Source of the DNA: Cephalopachus bancanus
Taxonomy: Eukaryota > Chordata > Mammalia > Primates > Tarsiidae
Direction: 5' to 3'
Length of the DNA: 64,000 nucleotides
Assembly (NCBI GenBank): GCA_027257055.1
Contig: JAPVLO010000073.1
Span: 4,349,001-4,413,000 of the forward strand
Shown here: in pieces, positions 22,728 to 34,307 of the stretch
Position numbering within the stretch: position 1 is the stretch's first letter
Layout: every line of letters starts with the position of its first letter
The notes under the pieces: generated by a model
Databases searched by the model: none
Seen by the model: the letters and a program-made list of their open reading frames with translations, nothing else
Told to the model about the DNA's origin: nothing
Position numbers and translations under genes: made by a program

Positions 22728-25700
22728 TCAAGGTCCACTTATGAGTGAGAACATATGGTATTCTGTTCCTTGTTTCTGTGATAAATAATTGAGTATGATC
22801 GACTCTAAATCCATCCAAGCTGCTGCAAAGTCCATGTGTTTGTCCTTCTTTATGGCTGCATAATATTCCATTGTGTATATGTACCACATTTTTTTTATCC
22901 AAACCAGCATCGATGGGCAACATGGTTGGTTCCATGTTTTTGCCATTGTGAATAGAGCTGCAACAAACATACGTGTACAGGTATCTTTTTTGTAGAATGA
23001 TTTGAGTTCCTACAGGTATATTCTCAACAGGGGAATTGCTGGGTCATATAAAAGGTCAATTTCTAGTTCTTTCAGAAATCACCACACTATCTTCCAAAGA
23101 GGTTGCACTAGTTTGCATTCCAACCAGCAGTGTAGAAGGGTTCTTTTTTCTCCACATCCTCACCAGCATCTGATGTTTTTGATTTATTAATGATGGCCAT
23201 TCTTACTGGGGCTAGGTGGTATCTCAACATGGTTTTGATTTGCATTTCTCTGATGATGAGTGAGGCTGAACACTTTTTCATGTGTGTGTTGGCTGCCCAT
23301 ATGTCTTCTTTTGAGAAGTGTCTATTCGTGTCTTTTGCCCACTTTTTAATGGGGTTGCTTGTTTTTCTTTTTCCTTTTGGTGCATTTGAGTTCCTTGTAG
23401 ATCCTAAATGTTAGCCTTTGTCAGACATACAGTTGGCAAATACTTTTATCCCATTGGGTGGGCTGTCTCCCTGTTCTCTTGATGGTTTCTTTTGCTTTGC
23501 AGAAGCTCGTTAGTTTGATGAGGTACCACTTGTCTATCTTATTTCTTAAGGTATGGGCATTTAGGGTTCTGAATAGGTTTGGTTGCCAGTTCCAATTTCC
23601 ATAAGGATGTCTCCTGTGCTTTCTAAGACTCTCATAGTTTGAGGTATTACATTTAGGTCTTTGATCCATTTAGAGTTAAGTATTGTGTATGATGATAGGT
23701 AGAGGTTCTGTTTCAATCTTCAGCAAGTGATCAGCCAGTTTTCCCAGCACCATTTACTGAATAGGTTCTCCTCTCCCCAGTGGTTGTTGTTGGAGGTTTA
23801 GTCAAAGATGAGTTGGTTGAAAAATTGAGGCTTTGCTTCCAGAATCTCTATCCTGTTCCATTGGTCTATGTGCCTGTTCTTGTACCAATACCAGGCTATT
23901 TTGATTACCTTAACCTTGTAGTAAAGTTTGAAGTCTGGAAGAGTAATACCTCTTTGTTTCTTTTGCTAAGGATTGTTTTGGCTATTCGTGGTTGTTTATG
24001 TTTCCATATGAATTTCTGTATTGTCATTTCCAGGTCTGAGAAGAATTATGTTGATAAATTAATGGATATTGTGTTGAATCTGTAGTTTGCTTTGGGTAGG
24101 ATAGACATCTTAACAATGTTGATTCTTCCTATCCATGAGCATGGAATATTTTTTCCATTTGTCTTTGTCTTCTTGAATTTCTTTGAGCAGTGTTTTGTAG
24201 TTCTCATTGAAAAGGTCTTTCACTTCTCTGGTTAATAAGATGCCAAGATATTTCATTTTATATTTATTTATTTATTTATTTATTTTATTTTTGTGGCTAT
24301 TGTGAATGGATTGTGCTTTTAATTTGGGTCCCTGCCTGCTTGTTGGTGGCACATAGGAATGCAACTGTCTTTTGCACATTTATTTTTTACCCTGAGACTT
24401 TGCCAAAGTCCTTTATCAGTGCAAGCAGGTTTTTGACAGATTCTCTTTGATTTTTAAGGCACAGAATCATATCATCAGTAAAGAAGGATAACTTAGCTTC
24501 CTCTTTTCCTATTTGGATACCCTGGATTTCTTTTTCTTGTCGAATTGCCTGAGCTAGTACTTCCAACACAATGTTGAACAAGAGGGGTGAGAGTGGGCAG
24601 CCTTGTCTTGTTCTAGTTTTTCGGGGAAATGTTTCCAGTTTCTTACCACTTAGCAATATGTTAGCTTGGTGGCATGTTGCTTCTGTACCTAGGTGCTTGA
24701 GGGTTTTTCTCAAGAAGGATGGTGGATTTTATCAAAAGTTTTTTCTGCATCTAATGAGAAAATCGTGTGGTTCTTGTTTTTACATCCGTTGACGTATTTA
24801 ATTACATTTATGGTCTTGTGAATGCTGAACAAGCCCTGCATCCTGGGGATGAAGCCTACTTGGTCATGGTGGGTGATTTTTGAGATGTGTTTTTGGATCC
24901 TATTTGCTGGAATCTTATTGAGAATTTTGTCATCTATGTTCATAAGGGATATTGGCCTGTATGTGGTTCTCTTTTTTTGTTGGATCTTTATCTGGTTTGG
25001 GTATTATTGTGATGTTAGCTTCATAAAATGATTTCAGGAGAATTTCATCTTTCTCAATTGCCTGGAATACTTTCAAAAGGATTGATATCAGCTCCTCTTT
25101 GTACGTTTTGTAGAATTCTGCTGGAAAACCAACCAGTCCAGGGTTTTTTGGTTTTGTAGGTAGTTGTCTTATGACAGAGTCAATTTCCTGGGTTGTTATT
25201 GGTCAATTTAGGGTCTCAGTGTCTTCTTGTTTCAACCAGGGGAGGTTGTGTGATGTCAGAAAGTCCTCCATTTCTTTTAGGTTATCAAATTTGTTTCCAT
25301 ATAGGTGTACATCATAATCTCTGATAATCTTTTGTACTTCTTCAGAGTCAGTTGTGATTTGATCTTTTGTATTTCTGATTGTGTTTATTTGGGCTTTTTC
25401 TCTCTTTTTCTTGGTCATTCTGGCTAGGGGGTCCATCAATCTTGTTAATTCTTTCAAGGAATCTGCTTTTTGTTTTGCTAATGTTTTCTATGATATTTTT
25501 GTTTTCTATGATATTTTTGTCTTTTATGTCCTGCATTTGGGCTCTTATTTTGGTGATTTGGATTCTTCTGTTAAAATTGGGTTTTTGGTAGTCTTCTCTT
25601 TCCAGCTTCCTTAGGTGATCTGTTAGGCTCTTCATTTGTGATCTTTCCATTTTCTTGATGTGTGCTTGTAGAGATACAAATTCCCCTCCTAGAATTCATT

Positions 25701-26600
25701 TTATGGCATCCCAGAGGTTTTAGTAAGATGTTTCTTCATTTTCATTTGTTCCCAGGAATCTTTTAATTTCTGCTTTGATTTCAGGGTTGACTCAGTAGTT
25801 GTTCAGCATCATGCTGTTTAGAGGGCTAAAGGAAATGTTGTCTTTGTGGTCTTTGAGGAAATGTTATTAGTGTTGATATTTATTTTTATTCCACTGTGGT
25901 CTGAGACTGTGCATGGCAAGTTTCAACCTTATGGAATTTGTTTATGCTTGATTTATGTCCAAGGATGTGATCAATCTTGGAGTACATTCCAAGTGGTGAT
26001 GAGTAGAATGTATATTTTTTCATTGCTGGGTGAAATAATCTGTAGGTATCTATCCAGTCCATTTGATCGAGTGTCAAGTTTAGGATATGGATCTCCTTGT
26101 TGATTTTTTGCCTCACTTATCTATCTAGGGCTGTTAATGGGGTATTCAAGTCCCCTGCTATAACAGTGTTAGAGTCAATATCTTTTCTTAGTTTACTTAG
26201 CAGTATTTTATAAATGCTGGTGCTCCTGTGTTGGGTGTATAAACATTTAGGATGGATATTTCTTGTTGATGGAGTGAACCTTTTATCATTATGTAGTGTC
26301 TTTTTGTGTCTTTTAAATTTTTTGATAGCTTAAAGGTTGTTTTGTCATATATTAAGATAGCAACTCCTGGCTTCTTTTGTGATCCATTTGCCTGGAAACT
26401 TGTTTTCCACTCTTTAACTTTGAGGCTATGTTATCCTTTGTGGTGAGATGAATCTCCTGGATGCAGCAAATAATTGGGTCATGGTTTCTTTTCCAGTTTA
26501 CCATTCTGTGTCTTTTCAGTGGTGCATTTAGTTCATTCATATTCGGGCTGATTATTGAAATGTGATTGCTTATTGCTGTTATGAGGTTCTTATAAAGTTT
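22728..26600 (-). pseudogene. L1 ORF2 pseudogene (endonuclease/reverse transcriptase)
   Basis: ORF2 encodes the endonuclease and reverse transcriptase that carry out target-primed reverse transcription. The frame is broken into several pieces. The N-terminal endonuclease part (about 26352-26540) keeps CCIQEIHL, with the Glu of the active site. The reverse transcriptase part (24387-24713) keeps [12 protein letters not shown] and the catalytic FTDDM at 24468-24482, where most L1s I know have FADDM. The C-terminal piece (22728-22970) keeps KMWYIYTMEYYAAIKKDK, just before the stop, as in other L1 ORF2 proteins. Frame changes occur between 22970 and 23421, between 23669 and 24387, and further upstream. 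An 18-bp in-frame tandem duplication sits at 25483-25518. It is a dead copy. Confidence 0.92.
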
Positions 26601-26663
26601 TTTCTTTGTTTGCTTGTTTTCTTTTGGCTTTGGGATTAATGTATGTGTGCACTTTCAAATTTC

Positions 26664-27814
26664 TTATTGCCCTGTATTCTTTCTTGATTTTGTGCTCTGC
26701 TGTTCTCTTGGGAAGTGTGTGGTCATTCTTTTTTTTTTTTTCTTTCTTTCTTCTGTGCTTAATACCTTTTTAAGTGTCCCCTGTAGAGCTGGTCTGGAAG
26801 GTGCATAATCTCTTAGAGATTGGATGTCTGGGAAGGATTTTAATTCTCCGTCACTGATGAAGCTGAGCTTGGTTGGATAGGAAATTCTTGGTTGAAATTG
26901 ATCTTTGAGGACTTTGAATATAGGGCTCCAGTCCCTTCTTGCTTGTAGTATTTCTACTGATAGGTCTGTTGCTATTCTGACTGGTATTCCCCTACAAGTA
27001 GTCTGACCTTTCTCTCTTGCTGCCTTTAGGATTTTTTCTTTTGTGCCTACTTTGTGTAGGTGAATTACTATGCGTCTAGGGGTTGGTCTTCTCATTTGAT
27101 GTCTTGTGGGGGTTCTCTCTATCTCATGTGCTTGGCTGGCCACATCTCTGGTGAGATGGGGAAAGTTTTCTTGGATTACCCCCTGGAATACTTGCTCCAA
27201 GTTGTTCTCCATTTCCCTTTCTTTTTCTGGGATACTTTTGGGCTCTTGATATAATCGCACATCTCTTACAGGCTTTCTTATTTCTTTCTGAATCTTCTAT
27301 GTTGTTTACAGAATGGGTTAATTCCATGTTCTGGCCTTCAAGTTCTGAAATTCTTTCTTCAGCTAGGTTAATCTGCTTTCCATGCTTGCCAAATTTTTAT
27401 TTAATTCCTGGATGAAATTTTTTATTGTCAAAATCTCTGTTACAAGTTCTTTTGGTGTTGCATCTTGTCTGTCTTGAGTCTTATTCACTCTTTCCATCCA
27501 TTCCTTAATCCCTGTTGTATTCTGGGGCAATCATTGGTGACTTCCATTGTTTGGGCACCAAGGCTTGATTTTTCAGGAGTTTTTCTTTGGTACACTTGAA
27601 ATTTCCTGAGGTCTTCCTTTGGTTTTTCTTCATTTTTGACAGATATCTTGTTTTTCTCTTTAGTTCTGTTATTCATTGTCAGTGGGAGAGGCTTTCCCTT
27701 CTGATGTTTGTTCAGTCCTTTATTTTTCCCTGATCTGGCTCTGGATTTTTTTCTATTTAGAAATAGGATGGTGGATGGGAAACTTTGTTGTCTCTTATAG
27801 TTTTTGAAATTCAA
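26664..27814 (-). pseudogene. L1 ORF1 pseudogene (RNA-binding protein)
   Basis: ORF1 encodes the trimeric RNA-binding chaperone of L1 particles. The N-terminal basic part lies at 27485-27814. A degraded coiled-coil region follows at about 27330-27480. The RNA-recognition and C-terminal domains lie at 26664-27260, with RRPTPRRIVIHLHKVGTKEK, ILQARRDWSPIFKVLKDQ and RISYPTKLSFISDGE matching the conserved order of L1 ORF1. The three pieces lie in three different frames, so at least two frameshifts break it. The C-terminus ends in a run of lysines encoded by an A-rich tract (26725-26755), followed by an extra tail before the stop. Confidence 0.92.
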
Positions 27815-29280
27815 ATAAAGTAGGGGATGGGGCTCTAGGATTCAGAAACCACTTGCAAATTACAATGTTCACTTATTGTCGCATAAACAGAAAATGACAC
27901 ATAAAAGAAGAAACACACATAAACAGAAAAGGACAAATAAAAGAAGAAACAGAAAAAGAAAAAAAAATTGGGGAGACAACAGATCAAACCATCACATACA
28001 CATTCATGCAAAAGGAAAAATATTTCAAAAATTGATGAACTAACAAACTCAAAAAATTTTTTAAAATGTTTTTAAATTGAAATTGACAACAACAACAAAA
28101 AAAACCTGCCCTCTTGTAACAGGCTCTGCAATTGTTCCTCTAATCAGGTCTCTCTTTCACTCTCTCCTCAGTGTCCAAAGCAGGGAAGAAGGAGGGTCAG
28201 GGAGATCTCTGGTGGGGAGGTGTGCAATTGTCTCTTCCTCAGGTATGTACTCACAAGGGGTGCCCCAGGCAGGCCTATTCTGGAATGGAGTTCTTTTGTG
28301 ACTGACATCCAGGCTTTGCCTGGATTTGTCCCTCTTAGTTGTGGTCCAGCTGTGTGGATCTGACATTCAGAGGATTGCTGAGAAGGAGGGGGTTTGGGTC
28401 AGCCTTCAGACTCAACACTGATCTCTTTGGAGTACTTCCTGGTCCTTTTCTGGCCACTCCCTTTGTCCCATGGTTGGATCAGGGTAGGGGGTGGGTGTCT
28501 GAAACTCAGCATTCATCATGTTCCTCCGAAGTTTGGACTTTCAGGATATTCCCTCTGGGTCATGATCAATCCTGAAGAGTTGATCCACCAGTCACAGAGA
28601 TCTGGTCTGTCACTTCATGGTGAGCAAATCAGAGCATTTTCCTGCCCTGCCTTCAAGATGGTGGTGAGGTGCCTCTCTTGTCCTCTTCTATGGGACTTTG
28701 CCTCTGGGCTCCTTCCACAGCCCCTGCTGCCAGTGCCCTGCCAGGCGCTGAAGTGGTGAGGCAAAGACAGGAGCCAGCAGTCTCTCTCCTGCTGCACCGG
28801 TGAGGGAGAGCCTGGGGCAAGATTTTATTCCTGCTGCTTTTGTCTATTAAAAAAAAATAATAATGGTGTCCAACTTCTGTGACCTGGGAAGAGCCAGGGA
28901 CAAGCAGAGAAGCTGCAGCACCAACTGTTGCACCAAGAGCCTGGCCACTTGCTCACGAGCCCCCACTTAGACAGTCTCTCCCAGCATTTTTTTTCCCAGG
29001 GAGGGTTTGTTGATTTAAAAAAACAAAACAAAAGTAAAAGAAAATAGTGTTCGGCTACTGCATCCTGGGAATCACTAAGGTTAAAACCCAGCAGCTGTGG
29101 TACCAGCTGCTGCACCAGGAGAGCCCTGGCCACCGGCTCCCTAACGCTTACTCAGTCAGTCACTCACACGCCCACTCGCTCACCAGCATGTACACAAAAT
29201 TTTCCATACACTCACTCACTCACACGGGGACTCACAAAGTCCGACTGGCTCAGCCGCCATCTTCCTGACTACTCCAAGCT
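27815..29280 (-). promoter_or_regulatory. L1 5' UTR (former internal promoter)
   Basis: About 1.45 kb upstream of ORF1 (minus strand). It is richer in G+C than the surroundings and starts at about 29275 with an 'AAGATGGCGGC' string, which resembles the YY1-type site at the start of primate L1s. A 34-bp unit is repeated at 27882-27915 and 27918-27951 near the junction with ORF1. Frames here (28077-28759 and others) are not genes. Confidence 0.75.
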
Positions 29281-29296
29281 CAAGTATTTTAATATT

Positions 29297-29875
29297 AAAA
29301 ATGTCCAACTTCCTCCAATTTACTGTTCTATAAGCTAAGATGCATTAGGAAATCTACTGCATTTCATTTAGAAAGGAAACATCATCTAGAGAAGCTGTTG
29401 GGTACAATTTGAATTCTTGTCTGTTATTGAAGGACTTTATTCAACTCTCTTTTGATTTTTTTTGTCTGGCCTACTGCTCTGGAGGTGCCAAGGTAAAAGT
29501 TTCCAAGTATTTTTTCTATGGGAGTAAAGAGAGATGTGGAGAGGAAAGGAAGTAGGAAAAGATTGGAGAGTTTATCCAGCAACTAAAAATCGAGAAAAGA
29601 AGGAGGAAGAAGAGAATAAGAAAGAACACGAAAATTAGAAGAGCCTCAGAAATGACACAAAAACAGAGTTAATTGAAGTACAGGGTAGATAGAAAGAGCT
29701 CCTCACCCATAGCTCCAAATAAGGTAACCATCTTTCCCCATCAGTCACATTCTTCTATTCTCATTTCCCTTCCCCACATTAATAAACTTTTGGCTCAGAG
29801 TCAATCTTATTTGCTTGAGGATTTGTACTTAGAAATTTGTAGTCAGATGGTTTTTGGTTTGAGAACTGTATAGTT
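29297..29875. other. Unique DNA between two L1s
   Basis: No recognised repeat; a purine-rich patch lies at 29530-29650. Confidence 0.4.
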
Positions 29876-29879
29876 CAAA

Positions 29880-30236
29880 AAAAAAATTAAAATTAAAATT
29901 TTTAAAAAAAATTTTAAAGATATGAGGTACAATTCAGGGTTAGGTATACAAATGTTCATTATGCAGGTACCTTTGTTGATGCGGTGTACCCCCCCTCCTT
30001 GGCAGATTTCCACTACTGTTAAGCCTGCCTCCCCCACCTCCCCTGGCGGTTTCCCACTACTGTCAATCTTTTTCCTGTAGTATTACCATAATTGTTCAAG
30101 GTCCACTAATGAGTGAGAACATGTGATACTCAGTTCTTTGTTTCTGTGATAGATCACTCAGTATTATAAACTCTAAGTCTATCCAAGTTGCTGTGAAGTT
30201 CATAATTTTGTTCTTCTTAACTATGTTTGGAACTAT
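29880..30236 (-). mobile_element. 5'-truncated L1 3' end (antisense)
   Basis: TATGAGGTACAATTCAGGGT and TTAGGTATACAAATG match the 3' end of the L1 at 22.6 kb. TTGTTCAAGGTCCACTAATG and GAGTGAGAACATGTG match its ORF2 end. It stops abruptly at about 30236, where a mariner terminal sequence begins. Confidence 0.85.
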
Positions 30237-30770
30237 TAGGCTGATTCATAAGCCCATAGTGTTTGTTTATGGCATGGCAACACTGCAATGTTGGAAGCTT
30301 TTCATTTGTCATTTGGAGTGACAATGTAGTTCTTGTGAATACACCTCGCATTTTGGGATTTGAAGAAAGTTAGTGCTATTTGTGGGCTAAAGAAGATGGA
30401 GTGTCAAGTGGGAAAAAAATGAACACTTCCGACATATTCTTCTGTTTGAGTTGAACAGAGGAGTAAATATAATGGAGGTAGTTTTGTGCTGGGTACAGAG
30501 AGCATGCCATGAATGGGGGGAAAATGGTTCTTTCATTTTAAAGAGGGCCACTTTGACCTGAGTGATTTTCCAAGTTCAGGAAGACCCTCAGGCTTTTATG
30601 AAGACCATTTAAATGCTTCAATCCACTATGACCCATGTCAGTCAACCCAAGAATTGGCAAATGTGATGAACTATAACCAGTCAAACATCATGCAACATTT
30701 GCATTCCATTGGCAAGCCAAAAAATGCTATGAATTTATGCATCAGTCCAATACATAAATTAGCATTTGGA
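30237..30770 (+). mobile_element. Truncated mariner DNA transposon
   Basis: It begins TTAGGCTGATTCATAAGCCC, a mariner-type terminal repeat next to a TA. A decayed transposase follows, with EHFRHILLFELNRGVN (from about 30419) and then FKEGHFDLSDFPSSGRPSGF and ELANVMNYNQSNIMQHLHSI. The latter are the helix-turn-helix DNA-binding region and 'GRPS' linker of Tc1/mariner transposases. The catalytic DDD domain and right end are missing, so only about 40% of the element remains. A frame break lies between the two pieces. The open frame at 30513-30815 is the second piece. Confidence 0.85.
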
Positions 30771-31515
30771 TATATAAGGGGAAAAAAATCAAGTGTAATA
30801 CATGTAAATTTATAAAAGAAAATTATATTTTCAAATGAATTATTTCTTCTTTTTCATGGTAAAATGACACTTCCTACCCATTTAGTAAGTGTAAAATATG
30901 AATTTATAATTTCAGCAATGATCATTTTGTCAGTAGTGAGAGTAATTGACATTTCACACTGAACTAATAATATTAGTAAAAAATAAAGGGGATATGATCC
31001 ATTTATGTTCAAGATAAATTCACCCATAGGGAAAGAGGCAAAGCAGGCAAAGCATATACACAAATTTCCCACCCTTTTTGTTGCCTTTTATTTTAAAAAA
31101 GAGTCTAGAGCTGACTTCCTCTTAGATGAATGGAAATTACATTTTTTATTCTAAGGAAATGACATCAAAGTGAAGCAGCTTTAAATCTCAGATATCAACT
31201 AACAGGAAATTAACCACATTTTTCCAACACTGTTAGGATACTATCAAATGGCATCATCCCAAAAACACATTCTAAAAAAATAATCCTTCCATCAATACAA
31301 GTATTGGGTACTCATTGTGTCAAGTACAATGTTAGAAATTAGAGAGGAGGAAGAAAACATAAAAAGACCTCATGTCCGAAAACATGCCTAATAGGGCAAA
31401 CCCCTCGGTTCCTCTCCCACTGTAGGAGCTTTTCTGTCCTCTCAATAAATCATACTTTAAAAACAGCAACAAAAAGCATGGCTTATATTCACCATGCCAT
31501 TTCCTCTTCCTGTGC
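30771..31515. other. Unique DNA, nothing recognised
   Basis: AT-rich, with no supported repeat or gene. Confidence 0.4.
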
Positions 31516-31519
31516 TTAT

Positions 31520-32110
31520 AAGAAGAGAACATTTCTCAGCCTTTCTTTATGTAGCCAAGTGACTGAGTTTTGGCCAATAGAATGTGAACAGATGTAGTGG
31601 GAGCAGCTTCCAGTACTGACTCCTAAAAACTTACCTTAGGCTGGGGCGGTAGCTCAGGCCCATAATCCTAGCACTTTGGGAGGCAGAGGTGAGAGTATCG
31701 CCTCAATCCCAGGGATTCAAGACCAGCCTGGTCAACTTGGCAAGTCCTTGTCTCTACAATAAATCAAAAAAGATTAGCAGGGTATGGTGGCATGCTTCTG
31801 TAGTTCCAGCTACTTAGAAGGCAGAGGTCAAAGGATTGCCTGAGCCCAGGAGGCTGGGGCTGCAGTAGGCATGATCATGCAACTTCACTCCAAGCTGGGT
31901 GACAGAGTGAGACTCCAACTCAAAAAAGAAAAGAAAAATCTTTCATGACTTTTCAATTCCCATTTCTACCTTGGAGGCTGTTATTTCAGAGAGTATATAG
32001 CTATAAGATGGAGCAGGCTCACTCTACCTGCATCAGGCAAAATAAACTTCTGATGTTAAACCTTGAGACTTGGGGATCTATTTATTACCAATGAATAACC
32101 TTTCTTAATC
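31520..32110 (+). mobile_element. MaLR-type LTR, interrupted by an Alu
   Basis: The left part has GAGTTTTGGCCAATAGAATG and TGAACAGATGTAGTGGG. The right part has AATAAACTTCTGATGTTAAA, then CCTTGAGACTTGGGGATC and TTATTACCAATGAATAACC. This is the order of an old MLT1-like LTR. An old Alu at 31639-31938 splits it. Strongly diverged, so the subfamily is not assigned. Confidence 0.55.
31639..31938 (+). mobile_element. Old Alu (AluJ-like)
   Basis: GGCTGGGGCGGTAGCTCAGG start, then a dimeric body. CTCCAAGCTGGGTGACAGAG lies near the end, followed by an A-rich tail. It is more diverged than the derived Alus and carries CATGATCATGCAACTTCACTC, close to an AluJ right arm. No clean target duplication was seen. 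Confidence 0.9.
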
Positions 32111-34173
32111 TCATAATAAGGAGAATGAATTGACAACAATTAAAAATTGCAGGATAATATAAGAAAAACAGAGATAAAATATTATATATGAACAGAAAAA
32201 TAGTGAGTACCTATTGCCTGAGGACTCGGTCAAAGGTGGTGTCTTTTGGAAGGTGGGAGTTTATATTGCTCTAGAATTATATGGTAGAGTTTTGCAAGAT
32301 AGATCAAAACAAAGATGTGGGGCTGAAGAAAATGCTCTACCATTGCTGTAATGTTCTTCATCAAGAAATGACTTAATGTCTTCTCAATCGAAAGCAACCA
32401 ACAGGGAAGGAAATTAAAAAACAATTTTCAGAGCTAAATTCAACATTGTTTTGAGCCAATACTGGATTACTGCCTAATTTACTGAACTAAAAACTTGATT
32501 ACTGAGTAATCTGATGTTTCTTTTCTGACACATGAACTCATGAGGAAAAGCACCTAGTAGGTTATTCATAAATGTCAAAATTCTCCCCAAAATAGACATT
32601 ATTGATTAGTCAGGGGCTCTTATTACCCAATACCTAACAGGTGCTCTCTTCAGGTGCAAGCTATTTCCTGACATGTAGGTAGTATATAAGGTTAATGTAG
32701 CAATACCACAATCCGTAGCTGCCAGAGAAAACTTAAGCCATTTCTACAGAATATTCTAATGTGGTTGTACAAAGTTTCCCCAGAGATGAAACAAAAACTA
32801 GCAGCAAAAAATCCAATTCATTAATTATTCAGAGAAAGTGGTGCGTTCTGCACTGGTCTCTTCTGAGAAGGTGTGAGGCGAAGGCTTTGCTGTGAATTGT
32901 CATATCTGCTTTTCCAGGAAGGATGTTTGAATTATAATAGAAAGAAGAACCTGTGAATTTGGGGAAAATGAAGAAAACCATATTAGAAACAAATGAACAA
33001 GGTGTCAAGGGTCTTATCACTAGAGGGCAAATGGTAACTAGTCTTCAAAGTGCAACATACAAATGTATTGAGTTATAGGAAGATAAAGATTGGAAAGAAA
33101 AGATACAGAGTATTGGAAGATCTTTGACGAGTTTGATCTGTGGATACTACATTGTAGCTCTATAGATTTAAGGCAGAAATAAATGGGGGTTCCACAGGTT
33201 TGAGGCATATCATTTCTAAGGTAGACTTGTAGGAATGCAGTTAGTTCAGAGCCTTGAAAAAGAAGGCAACAGCTTTATTCTGAATGAAGTAGACCAGGCA
33301 GAAGTGTTATCCCTAGGGAAAAAAATTAAAACATTAAATAAATGTCAAAGTTGCATTTGTGGTTGTAATTGTGAAATGAGGGTTTTCAATATAATGGTCA
33401 ACCTGTACATTTTTATATATTCCTACTTGAATAGAAGTGTGACCGGCATTTCCAAGAAGAAATAATGGTAAAAAACAAAAAACAAAAAAAACTACCCTGG
33501 CTAGAGTTTTCTCCTGATAAATAGCAAAGTGCCCCAACCACTTAAGGGCATAAAGAATAGAAAGTTAGCAATATGATTAGAATGATGTGTTTGACTGTAT
33601 GACTTTTGTAGACCTTTATTTATATAATGATCTTATTTTTTTTCTCTTCCCACCACTATGATTTTACTAACTAAAATATTTCTGCTGATATGGTTGCCAG
33701 GATGCCTTTGGTTTCTTGAAAAATGGACATGTAGTTCACCTTTGGTTTGGAAATTAGGAAAGAAGGCAACATGTAAGCTGGTGATATTTAGCAGTTGTAC
33801 AAATAAAATGAAATCAACTATTAAAATTCATTCTTCCATTTTTCTTTTTGGTATACATAGATCCTCAGATTGACTTGAGTAATCTATCTTTAAACAAGGG
33901 TACAATGCACTGGGTCTACGATACCAGAAGTAGTCTCACCAATAAAACTGCTTCTTATTACAATCTTAGTATTTGCTCTATATTTCACATATCATAGCAG
34001 AATGACTTAAAACCTGTGAATGTCCTTGGAAAATATGTCCTTCAAAAATCTCTTGTAACTTTGGCTTAATGTAAGTAGCCATCTGACCAAGTTTGTATTA
34101 ATTGAGAAGATAATTGAGAAGTCCATTTTCTCCTATATAATTCTGTCTCACTAACTCCTTAACACAAATGTCC
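32111..34173. other. Mostly unique DNA
   Basis: No clear repeat. A segment at 33190-33310 (GAGCCTTGAAAAAGAAGGCA, CTTTATTCTGAATGAAG) could be a faint antisense L2 trace. No supported coding frame. Confidence 0.35.
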
Positions 34174-34307
34174 AAGACTTAGGTGTGGTCATCAAGTGGA
34201 ATCGCTTCCTGATGAAAAAGACTTAGTGGTGAAACAACCTACAATAGTTGGAACTAAATTGGGCAGAAGAAGAGACAGATTTCAGTGAGCTATATTGTCA
34301 GGTGGTC
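34174..34307 (+). repeat. 134-bp dispersed repeat, copy 1
   Basis: Starts AAGACTTAGGTGTGGTCATC and ends TTGTCAGGTGGTC. It matches 35353-35486 over exactly the same length with about 11 substitutions (about 92% identical) and no gap. Flanking sequence is unrelated. I do not recognise the family. Confidence 0.95.

Larger units (their letters stand above)
22567..29280 (-). mobile_element. Nearly full-length L1 retrotransposon, broken
   Basis: An approximately 6.7-kb L1 lies on the minus strand. Its 3' end is at about 22567 with a T-rich (reversed A) tail, followed by ORF2, ORF1 and a 5' UTR ending near 29275 at a 'GAAGATGGCGGC'-type L1 start (minus strand). Matching flanks CAAGCATTTTATTTTA (22551-22566) and CAAGTATTTTAATATT (29281-29296) look like a mutated target-site duplication. 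Both ORFs have frameshifts and stops, so it cannot move itself. Its 3' end, with CTGAACTGTACCCCACATC on the minus strand, groups it with the L1 tails at 11.9, 29.9 and 57.1 kb. Confidence 0.93.

Noticed and set aside
26664..27260. 198-codon minus-strand frame as a stand-alone gene
   Set aside because: It is the C-terminal half of a frameshifted L1 ORF1, not a cellular gene.
28077..29268. Several 60-120 codon frames near 28-29 kb
   Set aside because: They lie in the G+C-richer 5' UTR of the minus-strand L1.
30513..30815. 100-codon frame as a domesticated mariner gene
   Set aside because: It contains only the second part of the DNA-binding region, runs into non-mariner sequence and lacks the catalytic domain. 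There is no sign of selection to keep it.
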